The translations under genes were made by a program, and so were the position numbers. The notes beneath the pieces are model-generated. The model was not told where the DNA came from. It saw only the letters and a list, made by a program, of their open reading frames with translations, and ran no database searches. From positions 1 to 6,668 of the forward strand of contig JAHEZR010000053.1 of assembly GCA_023251005.1 (NCBI GenBank): 6,668 nt of DNA, read 5' to 3'. The DNA is from Ignavibacteriota bacterium (GTDB taxonomy: Bacteria > Bacteroidota > UBA10030 > JAHEZR01). Every line of letters starts with the position of its first letter. Positions within the stretch are counted from its first letter, which is position 1. Of the stretch, positions 1 through 4,697 are shown piece after piece.

Positions 1-1774
1 AGTCTGCTCGAGCGATTGCGGTTCCGCGGCTTCCACGCTGGATGTGCAGCGCTGTGCCGATGATCCGCTCGGCAATCGCACGGAAGACTGGCGCAGAAAC
101 CTGGCCGCCGTAATAACTCCCGTTTCGAGGATTGTCGATCATCACAAGACAGACAATTTGCGGATCTTCAGCCGGAAAAAATCCGACGAAGGATGCTGTA
201 TAGCTTCCCGCCTGGTATCTGCCATCGAGATGTTTCTTTGACGTTCCCGTTTTCCCAGCGATGCGCACGCCTTCGATCTTCGCTGAGGTGGCAGTTCCAT
301 GCTCTACGACTCCCTCAAAAAAGTTTGTGAGAGTTCGCGCGACTCCCTCTGGAATAACTCTCCGAATGGCTTGCGGCTTTCCTTCATCCGATGTTTCACC
401 ATGTGGGCCGAGACTCTTTTTTACAAGATAGGGTTTGAGAAGCGTCCCGCCGTTTGCAACCGCACCATAGGCTGCAAGAATTTGAATCGGGGTGATACCA
501 ACCTCGTAGCCGTATGCCATCGTGTTTAAGGTCGTGGTGGACCAGGTACTTGGCTTCTTCAACTCGCCGCGAATTTCTCCGGGTACTCCGATCCCCGTCG
601 GAGAGCCAAATCCAAATTCTTTCGCTTTCCTGTAGAGGCGTTCTCCGCCGATGATGTCGCTCGCTTTCGCCATGACGATGTTTGAGGAGAGCTCCATGGC
701 TTCCTGAAATGTAATCCATCCATATTCGTGTGTGTCTTTGATGACGCGCTCTCTTCCATTCCGAAGTGGAATTCTATACTCGCCATTCTCTGCAAAAAAT
801 TTCTTCTCGGGTTGGACGAGGCCGGCTTCCAGCGCCGCTGAGGCCGTCACCAGCTTGAAGATTGAACCGGGCTCAAACATGTCCGTAACTGCACGAAGCT
901 TCTGGCTCTTCACTTCGTACCGACCGACCTCGTTGGGATTCACTCCAGGATACTGGGCAAGCGCCAGGAGCTCGCCGGTTCGAGGGTTCATCGCCGCCAC
1001 AAGACCACCGTCGGCATTGCTTCTCTTTATACCTCGTTCCAACTCCTCTTCGGCGATGGATTGATAAGAAAGGTCAATGGTCAACCAGAAACTGGCTCCC
1101 GGCGTTGGCTCTACTCGTGGGTAATCGACTGAAGGCTTTCGGTTCCCCAAACCATCTCTTTGGAGGATGACATACCCATCCGTGCCGCGGATTTGCCTAT
1201 CAAACTGGAGTTCGAGACCGCTCAGCCCCCTGTTGTCAATATCTGTAAAGCCAAGAAGTTGCCCGGCAACCTCATCATAATGATAGAGGCGCCTCGGTTC
1301 CTGGAGAACGACAACCCCTTCAAGCACATCTCCCTTTAACCTTTTTGCGATATCTGGGGGAACCCGCCGTTCGAGCCAAACAAACCTCTTTTCTGTCCGC
1401 AGTTTCTCAAGATAGAACCGCTTTGGCTTACCAAAAATGCGGGAGAATTCCTCCGCTACCCTTTTCGCGTCGTCCCCAACAATTTTTGGATCTGCTGCGT
1501 ACGAGACATACATGCTGTTTGAGACAAGGACATTGCCGTTCCGATCATAGATGTTTCCCTTCGATGCGGGAAGAGGCATGCGGACTTCATACTGGCGACG
1601 TGCAATCTCTTGATACTTCGGAGCCTCGACAATTTGAATCTGAACGAGGCGCCACGCCACAAGAACAAATAATAATAGAAGGAAGATCTTTAGGATCAGA
1701 AGTCGAGCTCGCTGTGTGCCGTGCGTCTTTGCATCCTCTAACTGAGGGGTCCCTTGCTTTCGGGAAAGAATCAT
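1..1774 (-). CDS. ftsI: Peptidoglycan D,D-transpeptidase FtsI (PBP3-type class B PBP), C-terminus cut by window edge
   Basis: Septal class B penicillin-binding protein that cross-links peptidoglycan stem peptides at the division site, anchored in the inner membrane. I translated the open minus frame: 591 codons are visible and no stop is reached. A short basic cytoplasmic tail precedes one membrane segment (about residues 25-41). The PBP dimerisation domain follows, with KGNIYDRNG (72-80) and GFTDIDNRGLSGLE (175-188). The transpeptidase domain has all three catalytic motifs: SIFK with nucleophile Ser304 and Lys307, SSN at 363-365, and KTGT at 508-511. The domain ends near residue 575 and the frame continues with a basic stretch, so a C-terminal extension is expected beyond the window. 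The ATG at 1774 lies 20 nt after the ftsL stop and has an AAGGAG-type site upstream. Class B PBPs of the SpoVD or PBP2x type are closely related, but the position after ftsL supports FtsI. Confidence 0.95.
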   Translation of the reverse strand, partial: MILSRKQGTPQLEDAKTHGTQRARLLILKIFLLLLFVLVAWRLVQIQIVEAPKYQEIARRQYEVRMPLPASKGNIYDRNGNVLVSNSMYVSYAADPKIVGDDAKRVAEEFSRIFGKPKRFYLEKLRTEKRFVWLERRVPPDIAKRLKGDVLEGVVVLQEPRRLYHYDEVAGQLLGFTDIDNRGLSGLELQFDRQIRGTDGYVILQRDGLGNRKPSVDYPRVEPTPGASFWLTIDLSYQSIAEEELERGIKRSNADGGLVAAMNPRTGELLALAQYPGVNPNEVGRYEVKSQKLRAVTDMFEPGSIFKLVTASAALEAGLVQPEKKFFAENGEYRIPLRNGRERVIKDTHEYGWITFQEAMELSSNIVMAKASDIIGGERLYRKAKEFGFGSPTGIGVPGEIRGELKKPSTWSTTTLNTMAYGYEVGITPIQILAAYGAVANGGTLLKPYLVKKSLGPHGETSDEGKPQAIRRVIPEGVARTLTNFFEGVVEHGTATSAKIEGVRIAGKTGTSKKHLDGRYQAGSYTASFVGFFPAEDPQIVCLVMIDNPRNGSYYGGQVSAPVFRAIAERIIGTALHIQRGSRGTAIARAD

Positions 1775-1785
1775 TGTTTCCGCTT

Positions 1786-1791
1786 CTCCTT
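1786..1791 (-). promoter_or_regulatory. Ribosome binding site of ftsI
   Basis: AAGGAG on the minus strand, inside the purine run AGAAGAAGGAGAAG that fills the ftsL-ftsI gap. It ends 11 nt before the ATG at 1774-1772, slightly long but acceptable spacing. No other in-frame ATG, GTG or TTG lies between the ftsL stop and this ATG, so the start is well supported. Confidence 0.6.
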
Positions 1792-1794
1792 CTT

Positions 1795-2220
1795 CTAGTC
1801 TTTCATCAATTTCTGATCGACTTCCAGCCACTGCGGTTGTTCCTTTGGATGTCGTAGTCCGAGCTGCTCGATTGCAATCTTTCCAATCCTTTCGAGGCTC
1901 GACCGTCGATTGATTTCAGCCAACAAGATCTCATTGCCATTCTTGACTGCTTCATACTTTTGTTGTAGCTCGCTCACTTCAACCACAAGCCGGTTCACCG
2001 CAATGATGTTGCTGATGTACAGGATGATGGCAAGGGCTGCGAAGAACAAAAAAATCATCGAATTGAAAGTGGATGATCTGCGCTTGGGAGCTCTCAAACT
2101 AAGACTTCCCGGTTCGTTTGCCGGCGCTTTCTCGGAAGCACTCTCATTATAGAGCAACCGCCGCTCCTTCACTGCTAAATCTGAGGTGCTTTCGTTTTCT
2201 ACTTGGATGGTCGGTGACAT
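1795..2220 (-). CDS. ftsL: Cell division protein FtsL (bitopic divisome protein)
   Basis: Small bitopic membrane protein that, with FtsB/DivIC and FtsQ/DivIB, forms the divisome subcomplex that activates FtsW-FtsI. From the ATG it has 141 residues. There is a hydrophilic cytoplasmic tail of about 54 residues ending in the basic cluster APKRRSS, a membrane segment at about 55-74 (MIFLFFAALAIILYISNII), a predicted coiled coil at about 77-105, and a conserved-looking C-terminal block LERIGKIAIEQLGLRHP (109-125). FtsL sequences diverge strongly, so the name rests on topology, size and position between rsmH and ftsI. The start is ambiguous. GTG at 2223-2221 overlaps the rsmH stop as GTGA, and ATG at 2220-2218 overlaps it as TGATG. 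Neither has a clear Shine-Dalgarno, so translation is probably coupled to termination of rsmH. The cytoplasmic tail is longer than in E. coli FtsL. Confidence 0.88.
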   Translation of the reverse strand: MSPTIQVENESTSDLAVKERRLLYNESASEKAPANEPGSLSLRAPKRRSSTFNSMIFLFFAALAIILYISNIIAVNRLVVEVSELQQKYEAVKNGNEILLAEINRRSSLERIGKIAIEQLGLRHPKEQPQWLEVDQKLMKD

Positions 2221-3158
2221 CACGCTGACGAGATTTTTTCTGCCGCTCTTAGCTTTGCACTGCGAGCGTTTGGGTTTCGCCTAATCTCTTCGGCTGACGG
2301 AACAATGGGCTTCGCAGTTAAGATTTTTAGCCGTGCTACCTTTGGTCGGTCCGGAAGCAGCTTGCTTCCCGACGGAATTGTCCGGGCTGCTTCCTCTCTA
2401 AAAAAGTTTTTCACGATCCGATCCTCGAGAGAGTGGTAGGATAACACAACGATTCTACTTCCTTGTCGAAGCATCTGTAGACCGATCCCGAGCCCTTCCT
2501 CCAGAGTCTGAAGCTCTTGATTTACTTTAATCCGAATTGCCTGAAAAACTCGGGCGAGCGATTTAGTCAAAAACCTCGGCCCGACGACTGACCGAACAAG
2601 ATCTGCAAGTTCTCCCGTTGTATTGATTGTCTGACGCTTGCGTGCGATAGATATGCGTTTTGCAAGGGATCGGGATTTCCTCTCTTCTCCATATTCCCAC
2701 AATATATCTGCCAACGTTTTCTCAGAGTAGCAATTGACAACCGTCCAGGCGTCTAATTTCTGACGACGATCCATTCGCATATCAAGGTGCTTGTCACTGC
2801 GGAAACTGAATCCGCGGGTTGGAGAATCAAGTTGAAAGCTGGAAACCCCGAGGTCAAGGAACAAACCGTCAATCATGTTTACATCTAGATTTTTCAGAAT
2901 GGACCCTAGGTTTCGAAAATTGTCTTGGACGAGCGTTACCCGATCTCCAAACTTACGGAGTCGGTTCTTCGCGAATGAAATTGCTTCTTCGTCCGCATCG
3001 ATGCCGATGAGGCTACCACCTTCAGAGAGTAACTTGAGGATTTCCCCTGCATGCCCACCGCCGCCAACAGTGCCATCAACATAGACACCTGCTGGTTGAA
3101 GATTCAAGAACTGTAGTGTCTCAGTAAGAAGTACTGGTGTGTGATATACATGCGTCAT
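2220..3158 (-). CDS. rsmH: 16S rRNA (cytosine(1402)-N(4))-methyltransferase RsmH (MraW)
   Basis: SAM-dependent enzyme that methylates N4 of C1402 in the decoding centre of 16S rRNA, acting in the cytoplasm on the small subunit. The protein has 312 residues, a normal full length. Family motifs are all visible: YHTPVLL near the N-terminus (5-11), the SAM-binding loop DGTVGGGGHAGE (28-39), the acidic GIDADEEAI (52-60), DLGVSSFQLDSPTRGFSF (102-119), LDMRMD (125-130), ARVFQAIRIKVNQEL (202-216), LSYHSLEDRIVKNFF (239-253) and the C-terminal NPNARSAKLRAAE (295-307). The ATG at 3158 is the only possible start: an in-frame TAG lies a few codons upstream with no alternative start between. A GGAG (3164-3161) sits only 2 nt before the ATG, unusually close. 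The gene follows mraZ by 30 nt and its TGA overlaps the ftsL start, the usual dcw arrangement. Confidence 0.98.
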   Translation of the reverse strand: MTHVYHTPVLLTETLQFLNLQPAGVYVDGTVGGGGHAGEILKLLSEGGSLIGIDADEEAISFAKNRLRKFGDRVTLVQDNFRNLGSILKNLDVNMIDGLFLDLGVSSFQLDSPTRGFSFRSDKHLDMRMDRRQKLDAWTVVNCYSEKTLADILWEYGEERKSRSLAKRISIARKRQTINTTGELADLVRSVVGPRFLTKSLARVFQAIRIKVNQELQTLEEGLGIGLQMLRQGSRIVVLSYHSLEDRIVKNFFREEAARTIPSGSKLLPDRPKVARLKILTAKPIVPSAEEIRRNPNARSAKLRAAEKISSA

Positions 3159-3188
3159 TTCTCCAGCTGCATAGCTCTAACTGCAGCG

Positions 3189-3638
3189 TTACCCCTTTTG
3201 ACCCAATACCGCCTCGGCGACTGACTCGTAGGAGGTAGGCTGAGTACTCAAATACTCCTCATAGCTCTTCGGATTCCAGACCTCGATGCGTTCGAGGACT
3301 CCGATGATCAAGACTTCGTTTTCGATGCCTGCAAACTTTAATAGATCTTGGGGAATGATGATGCGAGCTTGGCCATCGAGTTGCGCTTCGGTTGCCCACT
3401 GGAGAAGAGTTCGCACAAAAAATCTATGCTGTGGGTTTGAGGGCGAGAGACCCCGAATGGATTGTTCCAGCTTGTTCCATTCATCGAGTGGGTAAACAAA
3501 GAGGCACTGCTCGAACCCCCGTGTTACTACAAATGTGTCGTTGGCTTCTGGAGAGAGAGACTTGCGGAGCTTTGCCGGGATGTTAATGCGGCCTTTGCTA
3601 TCAACGGAGTATGCGTAGCGGCCCTTGAATGATGACAT
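3189..3638 (-). CDS. mraZ: Transcriptional regulator MraZ
   Basis: DNA-binding regulator of the dcw operon and usually its first gene. It forms ring-shaped oligomers that contact several short direct repeats at its own promoter (known for the family). The protein has 149 residues, close to the 152 of E. coli MraZ. It shows the two tandem SpoVT/AbrB-like repeats: the first with YSVDSKGRINIPAKLR (10-25), the second with AQLDGQARIIIPQDLL (85-100). The DxKGR DNA-contact motif (13-17) is intact. A likely operator of three AGTGGG repeats lies 53-79 bp upstream of the start codon, which fits autoregulation. The ATG at 3638 is preceded by an A-rich stretch (GGCTGAAAAA) and no clear Shine-Dalgarno. 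No other start gives a protein beginning with the conserved F-K-G-R-Y segment. Confidence 0.97.
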   Translation of the reverse strand: MSSFKGRYAYSVDSKGRINIPAKLRKSLSPEANDTFVVTRGFEQCLFVYPLDEWNKLEQSIRGLSPSNPQHRFFVRTLLQWATEAQLDGQARIIIPQDLLKFAGIENEVLIIGVLERIEVWNPKSYEEYLSTQPTSYESVAEAVLGQKG

Positions 3639-3648
3639 TTTTTCAGCC

Positions 3649-3668
3649 GAAAAACGAAAGGAAAAACG
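3649..3668 (-). repeat. Direct repeat CGTTTTTC in the mraZ leader
   Basis: On the minus strand CGTTTTTC occurs at 3668-3661 and again at 3656-3649, a 12-nt period. The two copies are joined by CTTT. They lie between the putative MraZ operator and the mraZ start codon, so they would be transcribed as a U-rich leader segment. The function is unknown. Confidence 0.5.
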
Positions 3669-3690
3669 CCCCGAATCAAAAAAATTTCAA

Positions 3691-3717
3691 CCCACTGGCT
3701 CCCCACTTTTACCCACT
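3691..3717 (-). promoter_or_regulatory. MraZ operator: three AGTGGG direct repeats
   Basis: On the minus strand AGTGGG occurs at 3717-3712, 3707-3702 and 3696-3691, giving steps of 10 and 11 bp, so all copies face the same side of the helix. Known MraZ operators in E. coli are TGGGN repeats separated by 5 nt, and each copy here contains TGGG at nearly that spacing. The block lies just downstream of the predicted promoter, where bound MraZ would block early transcription. Copy 1 overlaps the 15-bp palindrome TACCCACTATGGGTA (3710-3724), which adds a TGGG in the opposite orientation. Confidence 0.85.
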
Positions 3718-3727
3718 ATGGGTAGCT

Positions 3728-3755
3728 AATTTAATCAATTAAAAATTAATGTCAA
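3728..3755 (-). promoter_or_regulatory. Sigma-70-like promoter of the mraZ operon
   Basis: On the minus strand a perfect -35 hexamer TTGACA (3755-3750) is followed after 16 bp by TAAATT (3733-3728, four of six matches to TATAAT). The spacer is almost pure A/T. The predicted transcription start is near 3720, which gives a leader of about 80 nt and places the MraZ repeats at about +4 to +30. The -10 assignment is softer than the -35. Shifting it by 1-2 bp gives AAATTA or AATTAG, which match less well. Confidence 0.65.
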
Positions 3756-3788
3756 GGAAAAAATGGACAAAGTGAAGAATTTTGAGGG

Positions 3789-3797
3789 TGTGGATAA
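3789..3797 (-). promoter_or_regulatory. Consensus DnaA box upstream of the mraZ promoter
   Basis: TTATCCACA reads on the minus strand from 3797 to 3789, a perfect match to the strongest DnaA binding 9-mer. It lies about 34 bp upstream of the -35 hexamer, a position where bound DnaA could act on the promoter. Only one perfect copy is seen, so this looks like a regulatory site and not a replication origin. DnaA is known to affect the ftsL-containing operon in Bacillus subtilis, which makes a link between replication and division plausible. A single 9-mer can also occur by chance. Confidence 0.5.
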
Positions 3798-3834
3798 CTC
3801 AAAGAGAGGTGCCGGCTACTCAAATCTTGACGAG

Positions 3835-3843
3835 TTACCCACT
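3835..3843 (-). promoter_or_regulatory. Distal AGTGGGTAA copy (possible auxiliary MraZ site)
   Basis: AGTGGGTAA at 3843-3835 is an exact 9-bp copy of the sequence at 3717-3709, which forms the first repeat of the MraZ operator. It is 126 bp further upstream and alone. The neighbouring bases make it CCCACTGGG on the plus strand, with TGGG on both strands. Since MraZ normally needs several repeats, a single copy would bind weakly unless it works by looping to the proximal cluster. Confidence 0.35.
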
Positions 3844-3884
3844 GGGAGGGTTAAGAGAAATGATGATTTAGAGATGCGAAATCT

Positions 3885-3904
3885 TTGAATTCAACCTGAA
3901 TTCA
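3885..3904. repeat. Tandem palindromes TGAATTCA x2, operator-like
   Basis: Two perfect 8-bp palindromes TGAATTCA (3886-3893 and 3897-3904) are separated by ACC, so their centres are 11 bp apart, one helical turn. The first extends to the 10-bp palindrome TTGAATTCAA (3885-3894). The arrangement resembles a double operator for a dimeric repressor. I do not recognise the regulator. The site is about 250 bp upstream of the mraZ start. Confidence 0.45.
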
Positions 3905-3952
3905 CTAATTGTGCAATTGGTTTCGCCGCCTGTGCGAGGAACCCAGGTTGAA
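3890..3952. repeat. 9-bp inverted repeat TTCAACCTG / CAGGTTGAA
   Basis: TTCAACCTG at 3890-3898 and its exact complement CAGGTTGAA at 3944-3952 enclose 45 nt. The loop contains a smaller AATTG-TG-CAATT element (3907-3918). No run of T follows on the minus strand, so it does not look like an intrinsic terminator for the upstream HAD gene. The left arm overlaps the palindrome pair. Confidence 0.4.
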
Positions 3953-4059
3953 GGATGCAAGGAAAAAGTGAGTGCGACGAGGTTGCTCAAGTGAAACAAA
4001 CCCCACCTTCGGATCTCGGTCCCACCCGTAGAAAGTCGATCGCGATAGGCCGGTCTCTA

Positions 4060-4695
4060 TCAGATTACCCCAAGTCGATTGAGTTCCTTCTGGAGGTGCC
4101 CGATATCTTGAAAGACAATTCCGCTCATCCCGGCGGCCTCTGCGGTTCGTATGTTCTGCTTGAGATCATCGATGAATAAAATCTGCTGCGGGGGAACATC
4201 TACGTTTGTCAAGACAACCTGATAGACAGCGGGATCTGGTTTTAGAACTCCAATTTCATATGAAAGAAAATATCGCTCAAAGCGTTTTAGCACCGGCAGC
4301 ATCTCATCCAGGTGATGGAAATGAAGTTCATTGGTATTGCTCAGTAGCATCAAGCGGTAGCTTGGTGCGAGACGTTCAACGAGCTCAGGGACCCCTAGCA
4401 CAGGGGATGGGAGAATTGAAACCCAAGCCTTCCGGAATTGATCAAACGTATACGACTTCCCGAGCTTTGCATTTATTACTTGCAGAAACTCCTCCGCGGT
4501 AGCTTTTCCCATCTCGAACGCGCGAGACTCATCCTCCAGAAGGTGATACAATTCCCCCTCCGTCATCTCATGATCGAAGCCGAGGGTCCGCAGGAATGCA
4601 GCATAGTCCACTTTCACCAAGACATTGCCAAGGTCAAATAAGATAATCGAGAAGCGCTGTTGTGTTCTACTTGAGTTTTTCACCGACTGTCTCAC
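4060..4695 (-). CDS. HAD-superfamily phosphatase, subfamily IA (YihX-like)
   Basis: Probable cytoplasmic small-molecule phosphatase of 211 residues. HAD motif I is FDLGNVL (nucleophile Asp21), motif II is LSNTN (Ser119), motif III is the Lys in GVLKPDPAVYQ (Lys152), and motif IV is FIDDLKQNI (Asp176-Asp177). A helical cap lies between motifs I and II. The DLGN form of motif I, with Gly in place of the second Asp, together with LSNTN-x2-H and the DD-x3-NI block, matches E. coli YihX, an alpha-D-glucose-1-phosphate phosphatase. The substrate here cannot be read from sequence. The start is GTG at 4695, with GGAGG at 4709-4705 and 9-nt spacing; a second in-frame GTG at 4683 has weaker support. 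The gene begins 2 nt after the glycosidase stop, so the two are almost certainly co-transcribed, which suggests a sugar-phosphate substrate. Confidence 0.9.
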   Translation of the reverse strand: MRQSVKNSSRTQQRFSIILFDLGNVLVKVDYAAFLRTLGFDHEMTEGELYHLLEDESRAFEMGKATAEEFLQVINAKLGKSYTFDQFRKAWVSILPSPVLGVPELVERLAPSYRLMLLSNTNELHFHHLDEMLPVLKRFERYFLSYEIGVLKPDPAVYQVVLTNVDVPPQQILFIDDLKQNIRTAEAAGMSGIVFQDIGHLQKELNRLGVI

Positions 4696-4697
4696 AC

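Larger units (their letters stand above)
3639..4059. other. Non-coding control region between the HAD gene and mraZ
   Basis: This is the only stretch above 300 bp without a gene. From mraZ outward it contains a U-rich leader with a repeated CGTTTTTC, three MraZ-type repeats, an AT-rich sigma-70-like promoter, a consensus DnaA box, a distal AGTGGGTAA copy, a pair of TGAATTCA palindromes, and a 9-bp inverted repeat with a 45-nt loop. The part nearest the HAD stop (about 3955-4059) shows no strong structure and no stem followed by a T-tract. Short open frames here on either strand lack start signals and recognisable protein features, so I call none. Confidence 0.8.

Noticed and set aside
1345..1857. 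A 170-codon plus-strand open frame opposite ftsI and ftsL.
   Set aside because: It lies fully antisense to two well-supported genes, has low-complexity composition without recognisable motifs and no ribosome site, so it is a shadow frame.
3725..3797. AT-rich stretch next to a DnaA box as a possible replication origin.
   Set aside because: Only one good DnaA box is present, the AT-rich part coincides with a promoter spacer, and no dnaA, dnaN or parAB gene is nearby. A promoter with a regulatory DnaA site explains it better.
4044..4061. GATAG...CTATC stem at the HAD stop codon as a possible terminator.
   Set aside because: The stem is only 5 bp and no T-tract follows on the minus strand.
3955..4179. 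A 74-codon plus-strand open frame reaching from the control region into the HAD gene.
   Set aside because: Two thirds of it is antisense to the HAD coding region, it has no ribosome site and the protein looks like random sequence.
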